DNA of 64,000 bases from JALHST01 sp963798435 (GCA_963798435.1 CAWCTF010000004.1:496001-560000); one strand, 5' to 3'. Positions 1 to 9,229 are shown, numbered from the stretch's first letter. Translations and numbers: made by a program. The notes: generated from the sequence alone by a model not told the origin.

Positions 1-293
1 TGCTCATTATCCGCACCGTAACGCTCAGCAGCCCGGATGGCATGGGCCTGACAATAGCGACATTCCGCTGCATTGCTACTTACCCATGCTACCAAACGTT
101 TGAGGGCCGAGGTAACACGGCCTTCGTTGGCCATTACTGCTTTGTTTAGATTGATAAAAGCCTTGGAAATTGCAGGCCGATGTTGCATGGTCAAAACCGA
201 ATTCGGGCAAAAACCTAAGGTTTCATTGAAGAATTCGGCCAACATTTTTGTGTCTGGATCGTGGTCTGGGTCAAGTGGTGCTACGAGTGGCAT
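1..293 (-). CDS. AhpD-like carboxymuconolactone decarboxylase family protein (partial, N-terminal 97 residues)
   Basis: The gene reads leftward and runs off the window, so only the first 97 codons are visible, starting at an ATG at 293. The visible part is helix-rich and ends with a thiol pair Cys78-Arg-Tyr-Cys81 followed by His84 (AAECRYCQAHAIRAAE), the signature of the AhpD/CMD fold. Family members are small cytoplasmic enzymes: AhpD-type peroxidase partners or gamma-carboxymuconolactone decarboxylases. The CxxC pair favours a redox role, but the exact reaction cannot be told. The gene is divergent from the OsmC gene, which also belongs to a thiol-peroxidase family, with about 50 bp between the starts. 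A shared peroxide-stress role is therefore plausible but inferred. Confidence 0.85.
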   Translation of the reverse strand, partial: MPLVAPLDPDHDPDTKMLAEFFNETLGFCPNSVLTMQHRPAISKAFINLNKAVMANEGRVTSALKRLVAWVSSNAAECRYCQAHAIRAAERYGADNE

Positions 294-342
294 TATACGT
301 TCTTTTTGTTGTATTTTTATACTTCTAAAGAAACGAAAAAAT

Positions 343-771
343 ATGGGGTCTACAAATCAGATAACGACCAAATGGCTTGGTAAAATGGCCTTTGAGAGCA
401 CGAATCCTTCGGGACTTAGCTTAAAAATCGATGCCAGCCCAGAAGACGGTGGAGATGGAAAAGGGTATCGCCCAAAGGCCTTAATGTTGTCAAGTTTGGC
501 GGGATGCTCGGGTCTGGATGTAGCAGCCCTCATCAAAAAAATGAAACTTGAAGTAGCTGATTTTAGCATTGAGACTATTGCCAACCTGACCAATGAACAT
601 CCTAAATTTTATGACCATGTGGTTGTCGAATATCATTTTCATGGGGCCAATCTCGATGAAAAGAAGCTCCAAAGGGCCGTAGACCTTTCCGTTGAGAAAT
701 ATTGCGGGGTGATGGAAATGTTCAGACAGTTCGCAGAATTGGAAATCAAGACGGTCTTTCACCCTACGTAA
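343..771 (+). CDS. OsmC family protein
   Basis: This 142-residue protein has the usual OsmC length and shape: N-terminal beta strands, then the helix with the first reactive cysteine (LAGCSGLDV), and a second cysteine near the C-terminus (EKYCGVMEMF). The two cysteines are the redox pair of OsmC/Ohr-type thiol peroxidases, which reduce organic hydroperoxides in the cytoplasm. I chose the ATG at 343 (MGSTNQITTKW). The frame stays open upstream, but that stretch overlaps the divergent AhpD-like gene and lacks OsmC character. Which peroxide is used cannot be read from the sequence; some OsmC relatives have other roles. Confidence 0.85.
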   Translation: MGSTNQITTKWLGKMAFESTNPSGLSLKIDASPEDGGDGKGYRPKALMLSSLAGCSGLDVAALIKKMKLEVADFSIETIANLTNEHPKFYDHVVVEYHFHGANLDEKKLQRAVDLSVEKYCGVMEMFRQFAELEIKTVFHPT

Positions 772-845
772 AAAGCTCAAATATCTGGATTAACTAAATG
801 GAAGACAGCGATTTATAATTTAAGGATTGCTCTAGGTAGATAGAA

Positions 846-2552
846 ATGTCGAAATACGAACCCATGCGCTGGACTATAAAACCCAAACCGGAACAAGATC
901 AAATCGATGCCTTGGCCAAAGAATTAAAGGTCGATCAATTGGTAGCGCACCTCTTATTGCAACGCAATATTGCCACCTACGCAGAAGCTAAAAAGTTTTT
1001 CCGTCCCGAACTTGGCCATCTTCACGACCCGTTTTTGATGCAGGACATGGAGCTCGCGGTCGCTCGGATTCATGCAGCTATCGCCAATGAAGAGAATATA
1101 CTGATATTTGGCGATTATGATGTTGATGGTACCACGGCCGTAGCCCTTGTTTCATCTTATTTATTGACTTACTATCCCAATGTTGCGACCTATATTCCAG
1201 ACCGATATGAGGAAGGTTATGGGATTTCAATACAGGGAATCGATTTTGCCGAGGACAATGGTTTCTCCTTGATCATTGCCCTGGATTGCGGTGTAAAGGC
1301 CATTGATAAAGTCGACTATGCCAATAAAAAAAACATCGATTTCATAATATGCGACCATCATCGACCAGGCAGCCATTTGCCGAAAGCGGTGGCTGTTTTA
1401 GATCCAAAAAGGGATGATTGCAGGTATCCTTACGATGAGCTTTGTGGCTGTGGGGTCGGTTTCAAATTGATACAGGCACTGGCTTTTGAAAGAGGGCAGA
1501 CCATTCAAGATCTTGTTCCCTATCTCGATTTGGTTGCCACGGCCATAGGGGCTGATATCGTTCCTATTACGGGAGAAAACCGGGTACTTGCCTATTATGG
1601 TCTCGAAGTAATGAATTCGGCTCCGCGAAAAGGCTTTAAGGCCATTATCGATCAAATTAAAAAGAACGAACTGACCATTACCGATGTGGTTTTTATAATC
1701 GCCCCGCGCATCAATGCGGCAGGCCGTATGAAACATGGGCAACATGCCGTTAACCTGCTTACGGCCAATGATACTGAACAAGCGGCTAAAATCGCGGAAG
1801 CGATTGAAAAGTACAACTCCGACAGAAAAAATTTGGATCAGGAAATTACGCAGGAGGCACTAGAGCAGATAGCGGCCAATAACGAGGTAATTGGGTATAC
1901 GTCGGTCGTATATAAGGATACCTGGCACAAGGGGGTCATCGGTATTGTTGCATCCCGTTTAACGGAAACTTATTATCGACCTACCTTGGTATTCACAAAA
2001 AGTGGCAATAAACTGGCTGCATCGGCGCGATCGGTTAAAGGTTTCGATGTTTATAATGCCTTGGAGGGTTGCTCAGAGAACATCGAACAGTTTGGGGGGC
2101 ATAAATATGCGGCGGGCCTTACCATGTTCGAAAACCAATATGAAAATTTTAAAAAGCAATTTGAGAAGGTTGTTTCTGAAACCATTGACCCCAATCTGTT
2201 GACACCTGAAATTTTGGTAGATACCCAATTACGACTTGATCAAATTACACCAAAATTAGTGCGTATTATCAATCAATTGGCACCTTTTGGCCCTGGCAAT
2301 ATGATGCCGGTTTTCATGGCCGAAAATTTAATCGATACGGGATATGCCAAAGGTGTCGGTGAAGACGAAAAACATTTAAAGCTATCGGTCGCCCAAAGAG
2401 GTAGTCGATCGATTGCGGCAATCGGGTTTAATCTGGGACATAAATTGGAGCTTGTTCAAAATAGAAAGCCGTTCAGTGCGGTATTCTCTCTCGATGAAAA
2501 TGAATGGCAAGGCAATGTAAGCTTGCAATTAAAAATACGGGATATCATGTAG
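846..2552 (+). CDS. recJ: Single-stranded-DNA-specific exonuclease RecJ
   Basis: RecJ degrades single-stranded DNA 5' to 3' in recombination and mismatch repair, using two metal ions. The 568-residue protein carries the DHH-family motifs in order: DYDVDG at residues 90-95, DCG at 147-149 and the diagnostic DHH at 170-172. The DHHA1 motif GGHKYAAG follows in the middle third, and an OB-like nucleic-acid-binding domain ends the protein. The length is normal and there is no interruption. The ATG at 846 gives the usual N-terminus (RWTIKPKP). It stands alone, 74 bp after the OsmC gene. Confidence 0.96.
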   Translation: MSKYEPMRWTIKPKPEQDQIDALAKELKVDQLVAHLLLQRNIATYAEAKKFFRPELGHLHDPFLMQDMELAVARIHAAIANEENILIFGDYDVDGTTAVALVSSYLLTYYPNVATYIPDRYEEGYGISIQGIDFAEDNGFSLIIALDCGVKAIDKVDYANKKNIDFIICDHHRPGSHLPKAVAVLDPKRDDCRYPYDELCGCGVGFKLIQALAFERGQTIQDLVPYLDLVATAIGADIVPITGENRVLAYYGLEVMNSAPRKGFKAIIDQIKKNELTITDVVFIIAPRINAAGRMKHGQHAVNLLTANDTEQAAKIAEAIEKYNSDRKNLDQEITQEALEQIAANNEVIGYTSVVYKDTWHKGVIGIVASRLTETYYRPTLVFTKSGNKLAASARSVKGFDVYNALEGCSENIEQFGGHKYAAGLTMFENQYENFKKQFEKVVSETIDPNLLTPEILVDTQLRLDQITPKLVRIINQLAPFGPGNMMPVFMAENLIDTGYAKGVGEDEKHLKLSVAQRGSRSIAAIGFNLGHKLELVQNRKPFSAVFSLDENEWQGNVSLQLKIRDIM

Positions 2553-2696
2553 GTTTTTAAGAATTTCCTGTTCTGGCCTACGGGATTACGATATAAATTA
2601 TTGTCTACAAAATTTCATAAGTGCTGATTTAAGTACCTACTAATATCTTCCAACCATTTTTGAGGCAGATAGACTTATCATACCATTTTATAATAA

Positions 2697-2704
2697 TATC
2701 TTTG
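2697..2704 (+). promoter_or_regulatory. Candidate Bacteroidetes -7 promoter box for the MFS gene
   Basis: TATCTTTG matches the Bacteroidetes sigma-ABfr -7 consensus TAnnTTTG exactly and ends 29 bp before the start codon at 2734. I see no good -33 TTTG at the usual spacing, so this is a one-box prediction. Confidence 0.5.
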
Positions 2705-2733
2705 GCATCATTATTCAGCCTTGAAATTGTTAC

Positions 2734-3993
2734 ATGGATCCATACGCTGCGTTACGCTATAGGGAATTCAATATTTTTTTGGGCGTACGGTTTGCCATGG
2801 TCTTTGCCTGGGCCATGCAGTTTATCGTAATTGAATGGCAAGTTTATTCATTGACAAAAGATCCTTTATCCCTTGGGATTATAGGTCTTATGGAGGTCAT
2901 TCCTGCCGTGTCTACGGCACTTTTCGCTGGTCATTTTGTGGATCAAATGGAAAAAAGGAACCTCTTGGTTAAATGCATCCTCGGTTTTTCAACGATCAGT
3001 CTCGGACTTTTTATTCTCAGTATACCGGCGATGGTCAATCATATTTCTGCCACGGCTATTTTGTATAGTATCTATTGTTTGGTCTTCCTTGGTGGAATAG
3101 TCCGGGCTTTTTTAGGACCGACCATCTTTTCATTGATTGCCCTGATCGTTCCTAAAAAAGTATACCCGAATGCCGCGACATGGAGCAGTACCACCTGGCA
3201 ATTCGCATCGGTATTGGGTCCGGCCTTGGCGGGGTTTTCTATAAGCTGGATCGGGATCCATTGGTCTATGTGCCTTATTTTTGGCTTTTCGATCATTGCG
3301 TTGCTTGGGCTCCTACAAATCTCCAGGAAACCGATTATGAATCCGAAATTGGGGGAGCCCATCTTACAAAGCCTTAAGGAAGGAATACGCTTTGTTTTTG
3401 GCAAAAAGTCGATTTTCGGAGCCTTGACACTTGATATGATCGCCGTGCTCTTCGGGGGAGCGGTTGCCTTGCTTCCGATTTATGCCCAGGATATTTTACA
3501 TGTCGGCGCAGAAGGCTTCGGCATATTGCGGGCAGCACCGGCAGTCGGGGCATCTATTACCATGATTGGATCCACGCGTTTTCCACTACATCAAAATGCT
3601 GGTAAAAAGTTGCTATTGGCAGTTTTTGGATTTGGTATCTGTATGATAATTTTTGGAATATCCACAACGTTTTGGCTCTCCGTCGGCGCTCTTTTTCTAA
3701 GTGGGGCCCTCGATGGAATCTCGATGATCGTTCGCCAGACTATATTGCAATTGAAGACCCCGGACCATATGCGGGGCAGGGTGGCATCTGTGAATTCTAT
3801 GTTCGTTGGTTCTTCAAATGAACTTGGCGCCTTTGAAAGCGGCCTGACCGCCAAATTGATGGGAACGGCTGCGGCCGTTGTTTTTGGCGGGTGTATGACC
3901 TTGATTACGGTCGGGATCACTGCCTATGTCTCCCCTACTTTTAGGAGACTCGATCTAAGAAAGGACATCGAAGAACATGAGGCGACTACGTAA
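2734..3993 (+). CDS. MFS transporter (drug/solute exporter type)
   Basis: The 419-residue protein has about twelve hydrophobic segments in two halves. The loop after the second segment carries a degenerate MFS motif A (GHFVDQMEKRNLL), and RGRVASVN lies near the start of the last segments (FVGSSNELGAFESG follows). This is the pattern of the enterobactin-exporter (EntS)-like subfamily of major facilitator exporters, which use the proton gradient at the inner membrane. The substrate cannot be deduced. Its 3' end overlaps the convergent lpxH gene by 8 bp. Confidence 0.9.
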   Translation: MDPYAALRYREFNIFLGVRFAMVFAWAMQFIVIEWQVYSLTKDPLSLGIIGLMEVIPAVSTALFAGHFVDQMEKRNLLVKCILGFSTISLGLFILSIPAMVNHISATAILYSIYCLVFLGGIVRAFLGPTIFSLIALIVPKKVYPNAATWSSTTWQFASVLGPALAGFSISWIGIHWSMCLIFGFSIIALLGLLQISRKPIMNPKLGEPILQSLKEGIRFVFGKKSIFGALTLDMIAVLFGGAVALLPIYAQDILHVGAEGFGILRAAPAVGASITMIGSTRFPLHQNAGKKLLLAVFGFGICMIIFGISTTFWLSVGALFLSGALDGISMIVRQTILQLKTPDHMRGRVASVNSMFVGSSNELGAFESGLTAKLMGTAAAVVFGGCMTLITVGITAYVSPTFRRLDLRKDIEEHEATT

Positions 3994-4756
3994 CAGAATA
4001 TTTTTCCAGGACCAATTGTTCCCCATCAAAAACGGCATAGGTGAAGTAGGTTATCCAATCTCCTAAATTGATATACTTTGAGGTAGTGCCCAAATCGATT
4101 TCCAAAGGAAGATGTCGGTGCCCGAAAATAAAATAATCGAAATGGTTTTTTTCTAATTTTCGCTTGGCGTATTGTACCAACCACTCATTCTCAGCTCCTA
4201 GGTATTTGACATCCTCTTCCCCTGAAATCATCTTGTTCTTAACTGAAAAATATTGCGCTAAACGCACGCCCCAATCAGGATGTACCCAACGATAAAGCCA
4301 TTTGGAAAAAGGATGTATAAAGATTTTTTTCATGCGCTTGTAGCCCTTATCGCCTGGTCCGAGACCGTCACCATGACCAATGAAAAAAGATTTGTCGTTA
4401 AATTCAAAAACATGGGGTTCATGAAAGACGGGAATACCAAGTTCTTCTTCGAAATACCCGTTCATCCAAAGATCATGATTGCCTACGAAATAATAGATAG
4501 GTATTCCAGAATCTGATAACTCGGCGAGTTTGCCCAAGGTGCGAACAAATCCTTTGGGGACTACCGTTCGGTACTCCATCCAAAAATCGAAAAGATCACC
4601 AAGAAGAAAAATTGCCGCGGCATCGGTTTTGATCGCTTCCAACCAGGCGACAAATTTTTTTTCACGCGGTAAACTAAGGTCCCTAGTGGGCGCCCCCAAG
4701 TGATTATCACTTGCGAAGTATATTTTTTGGCCACTAGGTATTTTGATGGTCGTCAT
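3986..4756 (-). CDS. lpxH: UDP-2,3-diacylglucosamine diphosphatase (LpxH-type)
   Basis: LpxH hydrolyses UDP-2,3-diacylglucosamine to lipid X and UMP, the fourth step of lipid A synthesis at the inner membrane surface. The 256-residue protein shows all calcineurin-like metallophosphoesterase motifs in order: SDNHLG, LLGDLFDFW, GNHD, IGHGDG and FGHRH. The FDFW stretch and the insertion after GHGDG (rich in Arg, Lys and Trp) fit LpxH rather than a general phosphoesterase. The ATG at 4756 is the only good start. A near-consensus TATCTTTA box lies just upstream on the minus strand. It is convergent with the MFS gene. Confidence 0.88.
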   Translation of the reverse strand: MTTIKIPSGQKIYFASDNHLGAPTRDLSLPREKKFVAWLEAIKTDAAAIFLLGDLFDFWMEYRTVVPKGFVRTLGKLAELSDSGIPIYYFVGNHDLWMNGYFEEELGIPVFHEPHVFEFNDKSFFIGHGDGLGPGDKGYKRMKKIFIHPFSKWLYRWVHPDWGVRLAQYFSVKNKMISGEEDVKYLGAENEWLVQYAKRKLEKNHFDYFIFGHRHLPLEIDLGTTSKYINLGDWITYFTYAVFDGEQLVLEKYSVT

Positions 4757-4885
4757 ATGTATGTAAAGATAGGAAAAGCCCCCTAGCTCCCCAAGGTTGA
4801 ATTTGTTTACCTGGGCCGCATGTCTATATACTTCTGGAAGGCATTTTATGAAGTGCAGAAAAACAAGACCCTATTTTTATATATT

Positions 4886-5338
4886 CTACCGATTGTCTTC
4901 TGCAAACCACTCGGCGAAGGCAGTTTCGGTTTCCCGAAGCCTTAACGAATGCAACTGAATGTTCTTAGGCAGTCGAGACTTGATTTTATGCGCAAAATCA
5001 ATAACCATATTTTCGCTCGTGGGCTGGTAATCGGCTAAAATAACCTTATGCCCACGATCTATTAATTCGCGAGCCAATTCAACATGGGGCGTATTCTTAT
5101 TAAAAACGGTAGCATGGTCAAAAGGATCTACGATTTCCTCTTTCACAATAGCCTTTAAATCTCCAAAATCGATAACCATACCCATTTTTACATGAGCTGG
5201 ATCGCTGATCGGGATGCCAATGACCGTGACCGAAAGTTTGTAACTGTGCCCATGAACGTTTTTACATTTTCCATCGTAGCCATACAGTGCGTGACCGGTC
5301 TCGAAGGTAAATTCCTTGGTAATCCTAATAGTGCCCAT
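4886..5338 (-). CDS. queD: 6-carboxy-tetrahydropterin synthase QueD
   Basis: QueD converts dihydroneopterin triphosphate to 6-carboxy-tetrahydropterin in the queuosine/7-deazaguanine pathway. The 150-residue protein has the PTPS fold signature: a zinc-binding His in FETGHALYGY, the catalytic Cys and two zinc His in GKCKNVHGHSY, and the late Glu (RETETAFAEW). The spacing suits QueD better than eukaryotic pyruvoyl-tetrahydropterin synthase. Other queuosine genes are not adjacent. About 130 bp without a gene separate it from lpxH. Confidence 0.92.
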   Translation of the reverse strand: MGTIRITKEFTFETGHALYGYDGKCKNVHGHSYKLSVTVIGIPISDPAHVKMGMVIDFGDLKAIVKEEIVDPFDHATVFNKNTPHVELARELIDRGHKVILADYQPTSENMVIDFAHKIKSRLPKNIQLHSLRLRETETAFAEWFAEDNR

Positions 5339-5392
5339 GGTAGCTTTTAGGTTGTAAAGTTAATGATTCTTAAAAGGCGTTGTTTTTAAATG

Positions 5393-5506
5393 CTACCTCT
5401 TGAATTTTCGATTATTACGAAAGCGATTGACAACATAGATGATAATCAAGAAAAAGGCCAATACGGCAAATAAAAGTTGCCCGTTGAAATATTGAAGAAA
5501 TTTCAT
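5393..5506 (-). CDS. Small single-pass membrane protein (37 residues)
   Basis: A 37-codon frame begins at an ATG four bases after the stop of the crotonase gene (TGA-GAAT-ATG), so translation is probably coupled. The peptide starts MKFLQYFNGQ, has one strongly hydrophobic segment at about residues 10-26 (LLFAVLAFFLIIIYVV) and ends in a very basic tail (NRFRNNRKFKR). This predicts a single inner-membrane helix with a positive cytoplasmic C-terminus. I do not recognise a family. The evidence is the membrane pattern, the positive-inside tail and the coupled start. It lies between crotonase and queD and is easily missed by length cut-offs. Confidence 0.6.
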   Translation of the reverse strand: MKFLQYFNGQLLFAVLAFFLIIIYVVNRFRNNRKFKR

Positions 5507-5510
5507 ATTC

Positions 5511-6278
5511 TCATTTATTAAAATTAGACAATGCATTTTTAGTGAATTCAGATAAGACCAATGCCCCCGAAATGGCCGAACGCTCCTGCAAGAGGGTGTC
5601 CCAATGTGAAGTGCCTTCCCAAAGCACTTTTTTTAGTTCGTAAAGCGCAGCGGGGTTATAGGCAGCCAATTTATTTGAAAAAAAATCAAGATCGGTGTCC
5701 ATAGCATTGATACTATCATAGACTTTCGAGTATAAACCTTTTTCTTGTGCCCAGTATGCATTTTTCCAATCAGTGGGTGCTAGCGATAATTCAGACAGGC
5801 CTGCTTTTCCGATTTTACGTTCGACGGCAGGCGCAATTACCAAAGGTGCAATGCCGATCGTCAATTCGGAAAGTCGGATGGCTGCATCGACTGAAGCGAA
5901 GACATAATCGCAGGCAGCTGCAAGCCCAACACCTCCTCCAACGGCCTTTCCCTGAATGCGACCTATGATTATTTTTGAGCAGGTACGCATGGCATTGATA
6001 ACATTTGCAAAACCACTAAAGAAAATTTCACCTTCTTTTAAAGTGGTAATGGCCGTTAGCTCATTAAAGGAAGCGCCTGCACAAAAGGCACGGTCGCCCT
6101 CCGATTTTAAAACAATAATCGAAATATTCCCATTTTCAGATAGTTTCTGCAGCTCTTGGGCCAACCTATCCAGAAGTTCTGCCACGAACGAATTACTTGC
6201 AGGATGACCAAATTCAACCGTTGCAATGCGATTTTCAATTTTGGTGTAGAGACTTCCATTTAACCTATCGGTGGCCAT
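5511..6278 (-). CDS. Enoyl-CoA hydratase/isomerase family protein (LiuC/methylglutaconyl-CoA-hydratase-like)
   Basis: This 255-residue crotonase-fold protein has the CoA-binding and oxyanion segments FCAGASFNEL and GKAVGGGVGLAAACDY. The Glu usually found in GGGxEL is Gly here, while the second acidic residue is kept (LSELTIGIAPLV). The pair GGGxGL plus SExxxGxxP resembles bacterial 3-methylglutaconyl-CoA hydratase (LiuC) of leucine breakdown. That assignment is from motif memory; other liu genes are absent nearby. The normal substrate would be an enoyl-CoA thioester in the cytoplasm. The 37-residue membrane peptide follows four bases downstream. Confidence 0.82.
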   Translation of the reverse strand: MATDRLNGSLYTKIENRIATVEFGHPASNSFVAELLDRLAQELQKLSENGNISIIVLKSEGDRAFCAGASFNELTAITTLKEGEIFFSGFANVINAMRTCSKIIIGRIQGKAVGGGVGLAAACDYVFASVDAAIRLSELTIGIAPLVIAPAVERKIGKAGLSELSLAPTDWKNAYWAQEKGLYSKVYDSINAMDTDLDFFSNKLAAYNPAALYELKKVLWEGTSHWDTLLQERSAISGALVLSEFTKNALSNFNK

Positions 6279-6299
6279 AAGCGCATATTTGGTACAAAA

Positions 6300-7634
6300 T
6301 TACGTGTTTTGTAATAGGGGTCGAAACTTTCTTCTGAATTTCCATACCAAAGCCCCACCCCGGATGATCATCCAAATCGTAAAGGCCATCCAGATACCAT
6401 ATAGCCCCCAGCCCATATACCTCCCAAAGTATAGGGTCGGGACAAACCCGATAAAGGTAGCCAGGAGCAAAACGTTTCTTAGGTATTTCATTTCGCCAAG
6501 GCCCTTGAACAGGCCATCAAACACGAAGGCGATCGTATTCATGGGCAGGCCGAGGATAAGAATAAAAAAAATGGAATAAAAAGCATTCAGCACCCCCGTT
6601 TCGTTCGAAAACAATCTTCCTAGGGAATGATAAAAAAGAAAACAGAGGAAGACAAGAACAAGACTCACCATGAGGCCATATTGAATCACCTTCTTTGCGA
6701 GCATCCAAAGTCCGTTATAATCTTTTGCCCCAAGGAGCTTTCCTCCCATTATATTCCCAGCTGCCCCGTAGCCGTCTATGAAAAATGCAGCAAAAAGCCA
6801 AAGATTTATAGCGATCGTGTGCGCGGCAATAATGTTGCCCCCTAAACTGGTAGCCTCCCGAACGGCCAACACTAAGGCGATGTTCAAAGCCAAGGCCCTA
6901 ACGAATAGATTTAGGCTCATGCTTACCAATCTGCTCAATTCAGGATGAATGGGAAAATGAATTTTTAAATCAATATCGGTTTTCCTGAGAAGCAGAAATA
7001 ATGCCATCAAAGCCATGACTCCTTGTGAAATAAGACTTGCCCACGCAGCACCTTCCAAATACATGGGGCGAATGAAGCCATCGATGCCGAAGACCAAAAT
7101 GAAGTCGAGCAAAACGTTGAGCAACGCACCTACAATTGCTATAAGCATTGGCCAAAATGTATTTTGTAAGCCTCGAAAGATACCCATGACGGCAAATACA
7201 AACAATGTAAGTGGAAATCCCCAGACTCGTATCCCGTAATAGGAGATACAGTATCGTAATATTTTTCCGGAGGCGTTTAGAAATCTAAAGATTTCATCCG
7301 CAATAAAAACGGTAGAAAGGAGAATAAGAATACTCAGGCCAATATTCAGCAAGATAGCCTGCGCGGGCAGGGTTTTAATACTATCAAGTTTGCCGGCTCC
7401 TAAATATTGCGAGACTATGGCCGAAATAGCGCTTCGGGTCTGCCCTAATATCCAGATCAACATTGAAAGAAACGAGCCGACAATTCCAGCGGCTGCTAGG
7501 GATTCCAACCCATTTTCAGGAATATTTCCCACTATAGCGGTATCGGTAATAGATAACAAGGGTTCGGCAATTCCGGCGATGGTTGCCGGGATGGCCAAAT
7601 GATTTATGGTCTTAAAACTAATGGATGCTTTCAA
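6300..7634 (-). CDS. MATE family efflux transporter
   Basis: The 444-residue protein has about twelve transmembrane segments arranged as two MATE repeats. Typical family features include the early helix with PLLSITDTAIVG, GQTRSAISAIVSQYLGAG and the second-half segment GAAGNIMGGKLLGA. It resembles the DinF branch, which uses ion gradients to export cationic compounds. No in-frame ATG lies at the right place; the best start is TTG at 7634, 14 bases after the GNAT stop. The two genes are probably one transcript. The substrate is unknown. Confidence 0.92.
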   Translation of the reverse strand: MKASISFKTINHLAIPATIAGIAEPLLSITDTAIVGNIPENGLESLAAAGIVGSFLSMLIWILGQTRSAISAIVSQYLGAGKLDSIKTLPAQAILLNIGLSILILLSTVFIADEIFRFLNASGKILRYCISYYGIRVWGFPLTLFVFAVMGIFRGLQNTFWPMLIAIVGALLNVLLDFILVFGIDGFIRPMYLEGAAWASLISQGVMALMALFLLLRKTDIDLKIHFPIHPELSRLVSMSLNLFVRALALNIALVLAVREATSLGGNIIAAHTIAINLWLFAAFFIDGYGAAGNIMGGKLLGAKDYNGLWMLAKKVIQYGLMVSLVLVFLCFLFYHSLGRLFSNETGVLNAFYSIFFILILGLPMNTIAFVFDGLFKGLGEMKYLRNVLLLATFIGFVPTLYFGRYMGWGLYGIWMAFTIWMIIRGGALVWKFRRKFRPLLQNT

Positions 7635-7648
7635 AATAGCCGAGTGGG

Positions 7649-8149
7649 TTAAAAAACGAGTTCATAACAATAAAAAGGATAGACGCTTTGTTTGGGAAAA
7701 TAAATATCGCCCAAGCGCTGGTACCCCCTTTTTTCATAGAATCTTTGGTTACGCTTGTTTTTACTGAAAGTATCCAAGCGAATCGATACATACGAACATT
7801 GTTGGGCAGATGTCTCCGCAAAATCCATTAATTTTTGAGCAAAACCCTTTCCCTGGTACGTTGGTAGTATCGCCAGACGATGAATGTATAGATTATCCTT
7901 ATTGGGGGTACGCCATGCAACGTGTTGATAATCTGTGTCCATCTTTGTTGAAATGACAATAGCCCCTATGATTTTTGCTCCAATTTTATAAGTATAAAGT
8001 TCGTTTCGCGCGATATCATTTTCAAAAACAAGTTCTGATGGGTAGGCATCGTTCCATTGAAAGATTCCCTTTTCGGCCATATGCCCTGCACATGCCTTTG
8101 TGATGGCAAGAATTTCGTGAATTTCCGATATCTTTGCATGTTGAATCAT
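7649..8149 (-). CDS. GNAT family N-acetyltransferase
   Basis: The 166-residue protein has the GNAT acetyl-CoA site: the beta strand LYIHRLAILPTYQGKGFAQK, containing the Q/R-x-x-G-x-G/A pyrophosphate loop as QGKGFA, followed by RLDTFSKNKRNQRFYEKRGY. The second part is the typical C-terminal strand and helix that closes on the cofactor. It transfers an acetyl group to an amine in the cytoplasm; the acceptor cannot be predicted. It is the first gene of a minus-strand pair with the MATE exporter, so acetylation and export of the same compound is possible but not shown. Confidence 0.9.
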   Translation of the reverse strand: MIQHAKISEIHEILAITKACAGHMAEKGIFQWNDAYPSELVFENDIARNELYTYKIGAKIIGAIVISTKMDTDYQHVAWRTPNKDNLYIHRLAILPTYQGKGFAQKLMDFAETSAQQCSYVSIRLDTFSKNKRNQRFYEKRGYQRLGDIYFPKQSVYPFYCYELVF

Positions 8150-8281
8150 CGTTTGATTTCAATTAAATTGTAAATTTAGAGTTAATATGCTTGATTCGAA
8201 CGAAATACCATAATTTGAGAAATTGGGTTGATGCCCTATTAAATTTCTGAACGCATTAAGTGTCCAACTAAAAACAAATAA

Positions 8282-9091
8282 ATGGAAAAAATTAGAAAAA
8301 TCCTTGTTCCCATCGGTACGTCTCCCGATGCCCATCATACCCTACAATATGCTGTAGATTTCGCTTCTGAGTTTTCTGCGGAGATTTATGTGATGGAGGT
8401 TTTTAGTGTTTCAATCGGGGCTGGAAGAAGTTTGATGAATGTTGAGGAAAAAGTGGTTGAAAGCAGCAAGGAACATTTAAAGGAAGTAATCGAAAAGGTA
8501 GATACCAAAGACGTTAAAATAAAAGTAGCGACCTATAACGGTGATTTAATCGATGGATTAAAGGATATTGATAAAGAAATAGGCATAGATTTGATCATTA
8601 TCGCCCCTAGGAGTAACGAAGTTACCGAAGAACTTTATCTAGGTCACACTTCGGGAAGAATCATTAAAAGAACCGATATCCCTACCTTGATCGTCCCTAG
8701 AGGGAGTACTTTGAAACCCCTGAAAACGATATTGACTGCATTTAGATCTGGAATATTAAAAAGAAAGCGCATCTTAGACCCTTTGGTGGCCATTAAAAGG
8801 AAATTTAAGGCAAAGGTCAACTTGCTATTAGTGAAAACACCAGGGTACTCTGATGATGATCTTAAAATCAACACGGCCTTAATGGACATTAGCTCACACT
8901 TGAGTTTAACAGAGGCGCCATCGACCTATTTGGGGGTATTGGAACATTTTCAATCACAGCATCCCGATTTGTTGTGTGTATTTAGAAGAAAGCGGGGTTT
9001 CTTTAAGAATTTATGGGAAAAAAACACGATTCCTAAATCTGAATTTTATTCGCGGGTCCCGGTTTTAGTATTGAGTGTAAAGAAAGATTGA
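8282..9091 (+). CDS. Universal stress protein (two UspA-like halves)
   Basis: The 269-residue protein holds two UspA-like domains. The first (about residues 1-142) begins RKILVPIGTSPDAHHTLQYA and ends LIVPRGS. The second (about 143-269) is more divergent and ends VPVLVLSV. The ATP-binding loop Gly-x2-Gly-x9-Gly-Ser/Thr of classical UspA is only partly kept in the first domain (LGHTSGRI), so nucleotide binding is uncertain. Tandem Usp proteins of this size are common in Bacteroidota and act in the cytoplasm during starvation or stress. It is monocistronic, with 132 bp of gene-free sequence upstream that holds no promoter I would call. Confidence 0.87.
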   Translation: MEKIRKILVPIGTSPDAHHTLQYAVDFASEFSAEIYVMEVFSVSIGAGRSLMNVEEKVVESSKEHLKEVIEKVDTKDVKIKVATYNGDLIDGLKDIDKEIGIDLIIIAPRSNEVTEELYLGHTSGRIIKRTDIPTLIVPRGSTLKPLKTILTAFRSGILKRKRILDPLVAIKRKFKAKVNLLLVKTPGYSDDDLKINTALMDISSHLSLTEAPSTYLGVLEHFQSQHPDLLCVFRRKRGFFKNLWEKNTIPKSEFYSRVPVLVLSVKKD

Positions 9092-9151
9092 TTTTTTAAG
9101 GGTCTTCATTTTGATAGGTTCCCAAAAAGTATTTCCTTTGAGGCCTGAAAT

Positions 9152-9229
<78 letters not shown>

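Noticed and set aside
73..342. N-terminal extension of the OsmC protein by 90 residues
   Set aside because: It would overlap the divergent AhpD-like gene and has no OsmC-like sequence; MGSTNQ at 343 gives the family length.
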